This document shows, one piece after another, positions 5,240 to 10,871 of a stretch of DNA of 10,871 nucleotides. Position numbers and translations under genes: made by a program. Every line of letters begins with the position of its first letter. The first letter of the stretch is position 1. The notes under the pieces are model-generated. The model was not told the DNA's origin. It searched no databases and saw nothing but the letters and a program-made list of their open reading frames with translations. Where the stretch lies: assembly GCA_014729205.1 (NCBI GenBank), contig WJKG01000161.1:1-10871 (forward strand), in the 5' to 3' direction. Source of the stretch: a candidate division GN15 bacterium (GTDB lineage: Bacteria; Zixibacteria; MSB-5A5; GN15; FEB-12).

Positions 5240-5562
5240 CTGTGGTTGTTAGTGGGTGCATATGCACCTGCAACGAAGGATGAAAATGGGCCGAGAAGTT
5301 GAGCGAGAAACAGTATTCAGGTTCTATGTTTTTTAGTATGGAGAGAATGCGTGGACCTGCTTGTGCTATCGTAACTGGGTGTCGTGCAGCGGCTTGCGCT
5401 CGGTGTTCTAATCTGGTGAATATGTTTAACAAAGCTCGATTTTTCCGAAAAAAAACTTGCATCGGCAATGCCATGAGGGTTTTTTGGGGCGACTAAACTG
5501 AGGAACAAACGGTTGGTCCGCGGAGGATCAACACTGGATTAATCTATCAAGGAGGTTTTCAA
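5240..5562 (+). other. Long leader/intergenic region before the outer-membrane protein gene
   Basis: 323 bases without a supportable gene. It contains a 14-bp palindrome (listed separately), an A-tract with a small TTTTT-CCG-AAAAA hairpin around 5440-5452, and a strong ribosome site AAGGAGG (5549-5555, seven bases before ATG 5563). A 65-codon frame (5299-5496) is rich in Cys, Arg and Met and has no ribosome site. I reject it. No convincing promoter was seen. A long 5' leader or a small RNA is possible but not shown. Confidence 0.6.
5255..5268. repeat. 14-bp perfect palindrome GGTGCATATGCACC
   Basis: A perfect two-fold symmetric site starting 16 bases after the T run of the pdxS terminator, about 295 bases before the outer-membrane protein gene. 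Its size and symmetry fit a dimeric regulator's operator. The regulator is unknown. Confidence 0.45.
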
Positions 5563-6108
5563 ATGTTCAAAAAGCTATTGCTTCTCACTGCTGTTCTGGT
5601 GATGGCGTTTGCCGTGACCAGCTCCGCCAAGGACCTGACCGGTCGTTTTGGTCTGGGTTATTATGAGTCTGAAGCTCCGGTTGGTATTCGCTATTGGGTC
5701 AACGAGAAGGTCGGTATTGATGGTGGTCTGGGATTCTGGTCCCAGGATGGTTTCGCGGAATTGGATGACCAGGGTCAGCCCACTGGTGAGACTACCAGTG
5801 CGACTCGCTTCTGGATCTCCGCTGGCGTACCGTATGTCCTGTACCCGACCGACCGCGCTAACTTCATGTTCCGTCCGGGTGTTCTCTTCGGTGTGTTCGA
5901 TGAGGACTACTACGATCCGAAGACTCGCGTCTTGATTCAGTTGCACCTGGTAGCCGAAGTCTTCTTTGGTGATCACTTCTCGCTCGAGGCTGCCCATGGT
6001 GTGAATATCGACATGCAGACTCCGGCCGCCGACGATGCCGACTCCATGATGGACTTCGGCACCGCCTCCGGCAGCATCACCCAGCTCGGCTTCCACTTCT
6101 ACTTCTAA
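5563..6108 (+). CDS. Small outer-membrane beta-barrel protein, function unknown
   Basis: A 181-residue exported protein. Residues 1-22 are a Sec signal peptide: basic FKK, a hydrophobic core LLLLTAVLVMAFAV, and a small-residue end SSA before KDL. The mature part of about 159 residues alternates aromatic/hydrophobic and polar residues in strand-like stretches (GRFGLGYYES, VGIRYWVNEKVGIDGGLGF, RFWISAGVPYVLY, ANFMFRPGVLFGVF, VLIQLHLVAEVFFGDHFSLEAAHGV). It ends in LGFHFYF, with the C-terminal phenylalanine expected for BAM-dependent barrels. The size suggests eight strands, as in OmpX/OmpA-like barrels. Codon choice (many GGT, CGT, GTT and CTG) and the near-ideal ribosome site AAGGAGG suggest high expression. 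It is flanked by terminators, so it appears to be a single-gene unit. I do not recognise a specific family. Confidence 0.85.
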   Translation: MFKKLLLLTAVLVMAFAVTSSAKDLTGRFGLGYYESEAPVGIRYWVNEKVGIDGGLGFWSQDGFAELDDQGQPTGETTSATRFWISAGVPYVLYPTDRANFMFRPGVLFGVFDEDYYDPKTRVLIQLHLVAEVFFGDHFSLEAAHGVNIDMQTPAADDADSMMDFGTASGSITQLGFHFYF

Positions 6109-6136
6109 GCCGATCTGACATATCGAGGATAGTTTT

Positions 6137-6173
6137 GCGGGAGCAGCCAGTTGGTTGCTCCCGCTTTCTTTTT
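6137..6173 (+). terminator. Intrinsic terminator of the outer-membrane protein gene
   Basis: Twelve-pair stem (6137-6148 with 6153-6164, one G-T pair), AGTT tetraloop, followed by TTTCTTTTT. It begins 28 bases after the stop codon. Confidence 0.93.
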
Positions 6174-6180
6174 GGGGATA

Positions 6181-6202
6181 TCCCACCCGGAGACCGGTGG
6201 GA
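6181..6202. repeat. Hairpin TCCCACC-N8-GGTGGGA
   Basis: Perfect 7-bp arms (6181-6187 and 6196-6202) directly after the outer-membrane gene's terminator. It overlaps the palindrome GGGATATCCC (6175-6184). There is no T run, so it is not a terminator. Confidence 0.4.
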
Positions 6203-6275
6203 CACCTTACACATTGGTCCAGCGGCGAAGTATCGCAGGTTTCCGGGGAATGCTATGTGCACAGGAAATACGAGA

Positions 6276-6303
6276 AGCGCAGAACCCTTCGGGATTCTGT
6301 GCT
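6276..6303. repeat. Stable hairpin capped by a C(UUCG)G tetraloop
   Basis: Arms 6276-6287 and 6292-6303 pair over 12 positions with one C-A mismatch (6285/6294) and one G-T pair, closed by TTCG at 6288-6291. In RNA this is an exceptionally stable fold. No T run follows on the plus strand. It lies between the outer-membrane gene's terminator and a candidate trmB promoter. Confidence 0.6.
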
Positions 6304-6322
6304 CCTCATTGAGAGAATCGTC

Positions 6323-6350
6323 TTGTCGAATTCGGTTTGCCGCGTATATT
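6323..6350 (+). promoter_or_regulatory. Probable promoter of trmB
   Basis: TTGTCG (6323-6328, 4/6) and TATATT (6345-6350, 5/6), 16-base spacer, 45 bases before the trmB start. It is consistent with trmB starting its own transcript after the upstream terminator. Confidence 0.45.
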
Positions 6351-6395
6351 CTTCGGGTCAGTTGTAAGCGAACTCGATGATGCACGTTTCAGGCG

Positions 6396-7061
6396 ATGAA
6401 GCATTACCCGATAGAACATGAGTGCCGCAAGCGGATTGACTTCTGGCCGGATAAGCCGGTGGTATTCGGCGGCGACGTGCTTGAGATAGGCCCCGGGCGC
6501 GGGGATCTGTTGATGCACATGGCCGAGGCACATCCGGAGAAGAAGTTCGTAGGAATAGAAATCGGGAAGCGACGGTTCTTCAAGCTGATCCCGCGGATAC
6601 AGAAGCGGAATATCAAGAACATCCAGCTTATTGGGGGTAATGCCAGGGTGGTGCTTCCGCTGTACTACCGCTCCAACGTCTTCGAGCAGGCCTATGTGCT
6701 GTTTCCTGATCCCTGGCCCAAGAAACGCCATATACCGCACAGGCTGCTGTCGGTGCAGTTCATGACGCTGGTGGCGCGGTCGCTGAAGGTGGGCGGAGAT
6801 CTCTTCGTCGCCACCGATGTTGCCGGTTACGCTGGTTGGGTGCTCGAGAACGCAGAGCAGATGGATTTCGTGGAGCTGGTGCGGCCACCGACCATGAATA
6901 AGCCGTTGATAGATGGCTATATCCCGACGTTCTTCGAGGCCAAGTGGCGCGAAATGGGAAGGAACATTCATTACCAGCATTATCGCAAGACTCGCGAGAT
7001 CACCGAACCACTGGATGATGAAGCGCGCAAAGTGATTGAGATTTTGGGGGATGAGGGCTGA
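6396..7061 (+). CDS. trmB: tRNA (guanine-N7-)-methyltransferase TrmB
   Basis: Transfers a methyl group from S-adenosylmethionine to N7 of G46 in the tRNA variable loop. It is a 221-residue class I methyltransferase fold. The SAM-binding motif I is VLEIGPGRGDLL (Glu30, GPGRG 32-36). The acidic residue ending beta-2 is Glu55 (FVGIEIGKRRFFK), and Asn82-Ala83 follow in GGNARVVLP. The TrmB signature FPDPWPKKRH lies at residues 103-112, with catalytic Asp105. The C-terminal THxx-like substrate loop reads TFFEAKWREMGRNIH (TFFE-KW is typical). Family length is about 210-240, so it looks complete. The ribosome site is weak (CAGG). It converges on the split RsmF genes with 46 bases between the stops. 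Confidence 0.95.
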   Translation: MKHYPIEHECRKRIDFWPDKPVVFGGDVLEIGPGRGDLLMHMAEAHPEKKFVGIEIGKRRFFKLIPRIQKRNIKNIQLIGGNARVVLPLYYRSNVFEQAYVLFPDPWPKKRHIPHRLLSVQFMTLVARSLKVGGDLFVATDVAGYAGWVLENAEQMDFVELVRPPTMNKPLIDGYIPTFFEAKWREMGRNIHYQHYRKTREITEPLDDEARKVIEILGDEG

Positions 7062-7107
7062 CGTTGGCAGGGTACCGCTAACAGGATTCCGTATGTCGGG
7101 CGGCGGT

Positions 7108-7566
7108 TCAGAGCAGGTCGACCCGGCACCAGGAAGCGCGCGGGAGCTGGTTCTCAAGTTGCCCACCCTCGCGCAGCAGGCCACAGGCCAGGGGGAGGAC
7201 ATCATATCGCAACATCACGAATCCCGGGCGACAGTCGGCAATCTGATCGGTGGCCAGGACCAGTGATTCCCCGGCAAGGTAGCGTTGAGTCTGGTCGCGA
7301 TCGAGGTTGAGTATCTCCCGCTGCACATACTGACCGAATAGCTGGAAGAGGGCGCTGGATGGTTTAACGGTGCGTTGCAGGCGGGCGATCAGGCAGCCGA
7401 CGGAGTCGGGCTTGGGGCGATCAGGGAGTTCGCAGGGACCAAGGTGGATGCGACCGCGAGAGGATTGATAGAACTCGTAGTCTTGCCACAGCGATTCTCT
7501 CATGCCAAAGCGTTGCATGAGATAACCGACCACGCGGGACCTGATGTCATCGGGGCATATCATCAT
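7108..7566 (-). CDS. Separate RsmF-type C-terminal (PUA-like, RNA-binding) domain protein
   Basis: A 152-residue protein resembling the part of RsmF/NOL1-NOP2-Sun methyltransferases that follows the catalytic domain. RVVGYLMQRFGMRESLWQDYEFYQSSRGRIHLGP (12-44) fits the region after the methyltransferase core. LDRDQTQRYLAGESL (about 87-101) and VLPLACGLLREGGQLENQLPRASW (about 123-146) fit the PUA-like end (YLxGexL, then LPLGWGKxxGGxLKNxxPKGLRW, recalled from PF13636). Its ATG overlaps the TGA of the catalytic gene by four bases (ATGA), implying translational coupling. The lengths add up to 474 residues, close to the 479 of E. coli RsmF. It probably works as an RNA-binding partner subunit. A frameshift (error or recent mutation) splitting one gene is the main alternative. 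Confidence 0.8.
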   Translation of the reverse strand: MMICPDDIRSRVVGYLMQRFGMRESLWQDYEFYQSSRGRIHLGPCELPDRPKPDSVGCLIARLQRTVKPSSALFQLFGQYVQREILNLDRDQTQRYLAGESLVLATDQIADCRPGFVMLRYDVLPLACGLLREGGQLENQLPRASWCRVDLL

Positions 7567-8531
7567 GACTTGCGAATCCTCGCCATGAAGAAACCATCAA
7601 TATTGTGCAGGTGGGGCCAGGCGCGGGCGCATGCAGCGACGCGGTCATCAAAGCGGTGGTTCTCGAATGCCGTGACGCCGGGACTGAGGGTGATGCCATC
7701 GACCTGGATCGGTTCGATCGTGACGTGCTCTCGCTCACGCAGAAGCGTATCGACCACGGCTTCATTTTCCTCGGGAGCGAGTGAGCAGGTGGAATAGAGC
7801 AGCACGCCGCCCGGGCTGAGCAGATCGTAGGCGCGAAGGATGAGTTGTGTCTGGAGGGAGCGGTGACCTTCGAGCAGCGATTCGTTCCACCGAAGCAGCA
7901 GGTGCGGGTTCTTGCGCAGGGTGCCCTCGGCGCTGCAGGGAGCATCAAGCAGGATGACCGGGTAGTGCTGGCCGGAGGGCCAGTGGCGCAGGTCGTGGTT
8001 GGTGATCGCGGCGTTGAGCACACCCTGGCGTTCGAGATTGAACTTGAGGGCGCGGATACGCCCGAACTGTTTGTCATTGGCTACGAGGAGGCCTCGGTTG
8101 GCCATCAGGGAGGCTATCTGGGTGCTCTTGGAGCCGGGAGCGGCGCAGGCATCAAGGACCCGCTCGGCGTTCCCCAGTTCATTGCTGAGGGTTAGCGGGG
8201 GCAGCATGGAGGCGAGTTCCTGCATGTGTATGTGGCCGAGCACTTGCGGTAGCATGAGCGGTTCGCTTCGGGGGGAGTCAGGCGGGTAGTCGGCTATGAC
8301 GAACGCATCTGCGTACCATGGAACTGGCTCCAGGCGGCAGCCGTAGTTCTCCATTCGCGCTTGGGCGGAGTCCGGATCCGTCTTAAGGCGGTTGACGCGG
8401 AAGCTCTTTCGCGGGGGGGAAAGGAGAGCCCGGGAAAGTGCTTGTGGCTCGGACACAAGGGCGTGATAGCGCTCAGTCATCCGCTGGGGGAAGGTCGGTA
8501 AACGGTTGTTGTCTGGTCGGTTTCTGTCCAT
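7563..8531 (-). CDS. RsmF/NOL1-NOP2-Sun-type RNA (cytosine-5)-methyltransferase, catalytic subunit
   Basis: A 322-residue SAM-dependent m5C methyltransferase acting on rRNA or tRNA. An N-terminal NOP2/Sun segment (FRVNRLKTD, about 44-52; PWYADAFVI) leads to QELASMLPPL, motif I VLDACAAPGSKSTQ (125-138), motif IV LLDAPCSAEGTLRKNP with Cys199, and motif VI YSTCSLAPEENEAVV with the nucleophile Cys249. It ends in DGFFMARIRKS, where the catalytic domain normally ends, so this domain looks intact and active. In RsmF (m5C1407 of 16S rRNA in E. coli) the same chain continues into a PUA-like domain. Here that part is the next gene, overlapping by ATGA. Start ATG 8531 has only GGATA as a ribosome site, and MTERYHAL at 8480 is an alternative. 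The exact rRNA or tRNA target is not predictable from sequence. Confidence 0.92.
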   Translation of the reverse strand: MDRNRPDNNRLPTFPQRMTERYHALVSEPQALSRALLSPPRKSFRVNRLKTDPDSAQARMENYGCRLEPVPWYADAFVIADYPPDSPRSEPLMLPQVLGHIHMQELASMLPPLTLSNELGNAERVLDACAAPGSKSTQIASLMANRGLLVANDKQFGRIRALKFNLERQGVLNAAITNHDLRHWPSGQHYPVILLDAPCSAEGTLRKNPHLLLRWNESLLEGHRSLQTQLILRAYDLLSPGGVLLYSTCSLAPEENEAVVDTLLREREHVTIEPIQVDGITLSPGVTAFENHRFDDRVAACARAWPHLHNIDGFFMARIRKS

Positions 8532-8553
8532 AGTTGATATCCGATGCTATCCG

Positions 8554-8581
8554 AATATGTGCCAAAGGAGGCAAGGGGCAA
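8554..8581 (-). promoter_or_regulatory. Weak promoter candidate of the methyltransferase pair
   Basis: Minus strand: TTGCCC (8581-8576, 4/6) and CATATT (8559-8554, 4/6), 16-base spacer, with the start codon at 8531 just downstream. The leader would be short. Confidence 0.3.
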
Positions 8582-8746
8582 GGGAATTCGGTGGGCCCGC
8601 GAGCATGGTTAAATTCGTGTGAGAGGGGAAAAAAGAATTGACATGATGAATTTATCCATCTTTTTTGCGTGTAGCGTGAAACTACGGTCGGGAATGCCCG
8701 TACACCGTTTAATATACATGAAACGATAACCCGGAACATACCACGC

Positions 8747-8761
8747 TGGAGGATGACTCCA
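8747..8761 (+). promoter_or_regulatory. Hairpin covering the ribosome site of the small ORF
   Basis: TGGAG (8747-8751) pairs perfectly with CTCCA (8757-8761) around GATGA. The ribosome site GGAGG (8748-8752) is in the stem and the start codon at 8763 follows at once. This could lower or regulate initiation. Confidence 0.4.
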
Positions 8762-8762
8762 A

Positions 8763-8846
8763 ATGACCAAGTCGATGAATGCATATCGTGGTGAGCAGGC
8801 AGGGCTGCTTTGCAGCTGTCCGCGTGGAGGGTTATCGATCACGTGA
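8763..8846 (+). CDS. Possible 27-residue leader peptide / small ORF
   Basis: ATG 8763 to TGA 8844-8846, with GGAGG (8748-8752) ten bases upstream. The peptide is MTKSMNAYRGEQAGLLCSCP followed by RGGLSIT. It has no signal peptide or membrane helix, and the only distinctive element is Cys-Ser-Cys. A GCTGC-TTT-GCAGC hairpin lies inside it (8804-8816), and its stop overlaps a 14-bp palindrome. A terminator follows 26 bases after the stop, then the ABC exporter operon. The arrangement resembles a leader peptide with transcription attenuation, but a chance ORF inside a small RNA or leader is equally possible. Confidence 0.35.
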   Translation: MTKSMNAYRGEQAGLLCSCPRGGLSIT

Positions 8847-8856
8847 ATTAATTCAC
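8843..8856. repeat. 14-bp perfect palindrome GTGAATTAATTCAC
   Basis: A perfect two-fold symmetric AT-rich site overlapping the stop codon of the small ORF, 15 bases before the terminator stem and 115 bases before the ABC exporter start. It could be an operator for a dimeric regulator or form a hairpin in RNA. Confidence 0.45.
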
Positions 8857-8871
8857 AAATGTGACTATGAT

Positions 8872-8908
8872 TCCCCGCCGCGCCACGAGAGTTCGGCGGG
8901 GATTTTTT
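8872..8908 (+). terminator. Intrinsic terminator upstream of the ABC exporter operon
   Basis: Stem TCCCCGCCG (8872-8880) with CGGCGGGGA (8894-8902), 13-base loop, then six T (8903-8908). It reads in the plus direction and lies 62 bases before the exporter start. No annotated plus-strand gene precedes it (the upstream gene is on the minus strand), so it ends a small transcript or acts as an attenuator. Confidence 0.88.
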
Positions 8909-8970
8909 CTGCCCACCGAACTGTCCAAAGGACTGTGTAACAGTAACTTGACTTTGACAGGAAAAGAACC

Positions 8971-10794
8971 ATGACGGCAGAGTTTTACGAAAACGAAGAG
9001 ATGACCGAGCAGGAAAGAGATATGACCTTTGGTCAGGCTTTTCGAGCTCTGGTTCCTTACATAAAGACCCATCGCAAGCGCCTGTTCATCTGTCTGCTGC
9101 TTCTGTTTGGCACAACAGCGATGTCGCTGGCGTGGCCGTGGCTGGTGCAGCAGGCAATCGACGGTCCCCTGACCGAGCAGCTATCCCGGGATGTTGCCGA
9201 GCGGACATTCATGCCGCTGGTGGCGTTTGGTGTGGCGATTCTGCTGATACAGGCGAGCAATCTGGTTTTTCAGTATTTCCAGCGAATCAAGCTGGAGACG
9301 GTTGGCCAGGATATCATGCTGGATCTTCGCCAGAACCTGTTTCGGCACATTTTGCAGCAGGACATTTCGTTCTTTGACAATCATCCGGTCGGTCGATTGA
9401 TGGCTCGGGTGGAGTCGGATACGGAGTCGCTGCGGCAGTTGTTCACCAACACGGTGGTGCTGGTGGTTGGCGACCTGGTGCTGATTCTGGGTATCTGGGG
9501 CGTGATGATCTACAGCGAATGGCGTCTCGGACTGCTGGTGTTCGGGCTGTTCCCGATAGTGGTCGGTCTGGTGTACATCTTTCACAAGATCACCACGCAC
9601 CGCTTCCTGGAGGTGCGCAAGCGGATGGCCGAGGTTACCGCGACCCTGACGGAGTTCCTGCACGGGATGTCGATTGTGCAGATCTTCCACCGCGGCGACT
9701 ATGCCCGCAGCCGGGTCTATCGCGCCTGCGAACGGAAGTTCAGCGAGGACTCCTATGTCAATATCGCGGTGTGTGTCTTCTTCAACACGCTGTTCTTCAT
9801 CGAATACGTGAAGATCGGCATGGTGCTTTTCCTGGGTGTGATGTGGGGAATAACCCCCGGCACGATCGTGCTGTTCATCCTGCTGATCTGGCGGGAGTTT
9901 GACCCGATCGCCCGGACGGCGGACCAGCTGGGTTCGTTCCAGAAGGGTATTGCTGGTGCGCGTCGGATCTTCTCGCTCTTGCGCGTGCAGCCACGTCTGA
10001 ACCCGCCGGAGAACCCGGCGCAGTGGGATGGCCTTAAGGAAGGCATCAGGTTCGAACATGTTTGGTTCTCGTATACCGATGATGAAGACTGGGTGCTTCG
10101 GGATGTCAGTTTCGAGATCCCGGTTGGCAGTCGGGTAGCCCTGGCCGGTGTGACCGGCGGCGGTAAGTCAACGATCATCTCGTTGCTGCTGAGGATGTAT
10201 GATCCGCAGCGCGGACGGATTCTGGTCGATGGAATCGATATTCGTGAGCTGGACCTGGAGAAGCTCCGGCGGAGTTTCGCCCTGGTGCTGCAGGATATCA
10301 TCCTCTTCCCGGGGAGTGTCGAGGCGAATATCGGGCTTGATGTCGAAGGGCTGTCGCGCGAGCAGATCGTGGCGGCGTCGCGAACGGTGGCTGCTGACAG
10401 GTTCATTTCGCGCTTGCCGAACAAGTACGATACCGAGGTGAGTGAGAAGGGTTCCAATTTCAGTCGTGGTGAGCGCCAGTTGCTCTCGTTCGCGCGAGCG
10501 TTGGTGGTCAATCCTGACCTGTTGATCCTGGACGAGGCCACCAGTTCGGTTGATCCGGAGACGGAACGGACGATCCAAGCGTCGCTGAAGCGGCTGATGA
10601 AGGGTCGGACGTCGCTGATTATTGCGCACCGGCTGTCGACGATTCTCGATGTTGACCAGATACTTGTGATTCGTCGAGGGGAGATTGTGGAACGTGGGAG
10701 GCACACGGAGTTGCTGTTGCAGGATGGTTATTACTCCAAGCTGTTCCACCTGCAATTCAAACATGCCAATGGAGAAATGAGTCGTGTTAAATAA
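8971..10794 (+). CDS. ABC exporter half-transporter (MsbA/multidrug type), first subunit
   Basis: A 607-residue fused membrane-ATPase protein of the type I exporter family. Six membrane helices lie at about 38-59, 82-102, 161-182, 186-205, 262-292 and 298-308, and the coupling segment ISFFDNHPVGRLMARVESDT is at 132-151. The nucleotide-binding domain (about 358-600) has A-loop Tyr368, Walker A GVTGGGKST (393-401), Q-loop Gln441, a signature NFSRGERQ (496-503, not canonical LSGGQ), Walker B LLILDE with catalytic Glu522, and H-loop His553. It therefore looks ATPase-competent. AGGA lies eight bases before the ATG. The next gene overlaps by 11 bases and begins like another half-transporter, so the pair probably forms a heterodimer. 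Substrate unknown: lipids, drugs or peptides are all possible. Confidence 0.93.
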   Translation: MTAEFYENEEMTEQERDMTFGQAFRALVPYIKTHRKRLFICLLLLFGTTAMSLAWPWLVQQAIDGPLTEQLSRDVAERTFMPLVAFGVAILLIQASNLVFQYFQRIKLETVGQDIMLDLRQNLFRHILQQDISFFDNHPVGRLMARVESDTESLRQLFTNTVVLVVGDLVLILGIWGVMIYSEWRLGLLVFGLFPIVVGLVYIFHKITTHRFLEVRKRMAEVTATLTEFLHGMSIVQIFHRGDYARSRVYRACERKFSEDSYVNIAVCVFFNTLFFIEYVKIGMVLFLGVMWGITPGTIVLFILLIWREFDPIARTADQLGSFQKGIAGARRIFSLLRVQPRLNPPENPAQWDGLKEGIRFEHVWFSYTDDEDWVLRDVSFEIPVGSRVALAGVTGGGKSTIISLLLRMYDPQRGRILVDGIDIRELDLEKLRRSFALVLQDIILFPGSVEANIGLDVEGLSREQIVAASRTVAADRFISRLPNKYDTEVSEKGSNFSRGERQLLSFARALVVNPDLLILDEATSSVDPETERTIQASLKRLMKGRTSLIIAHRLSTILDVDQILVIRRGEIVERGRHTELLLQDGYYSKLFHLQFKHANGEMSRVK

Positions 10795-10871
10795 ATTGAA
10801 ATGGCTGTGGCGGTTCTACCGCCACTACCCGAAGGTAATTGCGATCCTGCTGATCATGACCCCGCTGCAGG
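10784..10871 (+). CDS. Second ABC exporter half-transporter, N-terminal fragment
   Basis: Runs off the window. GTG at 10784 has GGAG (10771-10774) nine bases upstream and overlaps the end of the previous gene by 11 bases, suggesting translational coupling. The 29 visible residues (VLNKLKWLWRFYRHYPKV then IAILLIMTPLQ, the first residue being Met as initiator) show a basic amphipathic start leading into a hydrophobic helix, as at the beginning of type I ABC exporters. Pairing with the upstream half-transporter is inferred from order and overlap. The ATPase half cannot be seen. Confidence 0.7.
   Translation, partial: MLNKLKWLWRFYRHYPKVIAILLIMTPLQ

Larger units (their letters stand above)
8532..8970. 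other. Divergent intergenic region with plus-strand leader-like elements
   Basis: 439 bases between the divergent methyltransferase and ABC exporter genes. On the minus strand there is a weak promoter for the methyltransferase. On the plus strand there is a perfect TTGACA (8638-8643) without a good -10, a 27-codon ORF with a ribosome site, a 14-bp palindrome and a strong terminator. The terminator implies that a plus-strand transcript starts within this region. Details are given in separate entries. Confidence 0.7.

Noticed and set aside
5299..5496. 65-codon plus-strand ORF before the outer-membrane gene
   Set aside because: No ribosome site, odd composition (many Cys, Arg and Met), and codon use unlike the neighbours.
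8638..8666. Perfect TTGACA as a promoter for the plus-strand leader
   Set aside because: At 17 bases the -10 position reads TTTTTT, a poor match. Kept only as a remark on the region.
8645..8666. GATGAA...CATC hairpin with six T as a terminator
   Set aside because: The stem is only about four to six pairs with a mismatch, too weak to call.
8643..8729. 28-codon ORF starting MMNLSIFFACSVK
   Set aside because: The nearest ribosome-like site (AGGGG) is 14 bases from the start, and the ORF overlaps a possible -35 element. Not supportable.
8931..8945. ACTGT-GTA-ACAGT repeat before the ABC exporter
   Set aside because: Only 5-bp arms, expected by chance. No support as an operator.
9181..10706. Long minus-strand frames (about 290-317 codons) opposite the ABC exporter
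   Set aside because: They are antisense to a clear ABC transporter with all motifs. Their composition (Arg, Ser and His rich) is that of shadow frames in GC-rich coding sequence.
1..10871. CRISPR arrays, tRNA/rRNA genes, transposases, integrases, attachment sites
   Set aside because: None seen on reading the window. No regularly spaced repeats, no IS-like terminal repeats and no recombinase motifs.

Overview
The window (10,871 bases, moderately GC-rich, no mobile element) looks like ordinary chromosome of a Gram-negative-type (diderm) bacterium. An outer-membrane beta-barrel protein with a signal peptide and an aromatic C-terminus indicates an outer membrane. A DUF2480-type protein, a family I know mainly from Bacteroidetes, and a BatA/VWA-like membrane protein suggest the wider FCB group (for example Zixibacteria-like lineages). 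That placement is inference from family recall, not a search.

Layout. Positions 3-470 (+) hold the C-terminal end of a large membrane-anchored protein. It converges on a small minus-strand protein (490-837) that consists almost only of a histidine-kinase-type H-box helix region. Positions 1002-2138 (+) encode a lysine 6-dehydrogenase/saccharopine-dehydrogenase-like enzyme. A minus-strand iron-sulfur operon follows (3220 down to 2163): A-type carrier (IscA/ErpA), DUF2480-like protein, adrenodoxin-type [2Fe-2S] ferredoxin. It is divergent from an Rrf2/IscR-like regulator (3607-4035) that has four clustered cysteines. The 386-base region between them is rich in inverted repeats and is the likely control region. 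Next come pdxS (4265-5158, vitamin B6 synthesis, no pdxT beside it), an outer-membrane protein gene (5563-6108) and trmB (6396-7061, tRNA m7G46 methyltransferase). The regulator, pdxS and the outer-membrane gene each end in a clear intrinsic terminator, so each appears to be its own transcription unit.

On the minus strand, 8531 down to 7108 holds an RsmF-type RNA m5C methyltransferase split into two genes overlapping by ATGA: a catalytic subunit and a separate PUA-like C-terminal domain protein. A 439-base divergent region follows. It carries a possible 27-codon leader ORF, a hairpin over its ribosome binding site, a 14-bp palindrome and a strong terminator. These lie immediately before a two-gene ABC exporter operon (8971-10794, and a second half-transporter from 10784 running off the window).

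Themes: iron-sulfur cluster assembly and its sensing, RNA modification (two methyltransferases), cofactor and amino-acid metabolism, and export. Nothing in the window is clearly a novel defence or mobile system. The points most worth following are the leader/terminator arrangement before the ABC exporter, the DUF2480 gene inside an IscA-ferredoxin operon, the split RsmF, and the stand-alone H-box protein.
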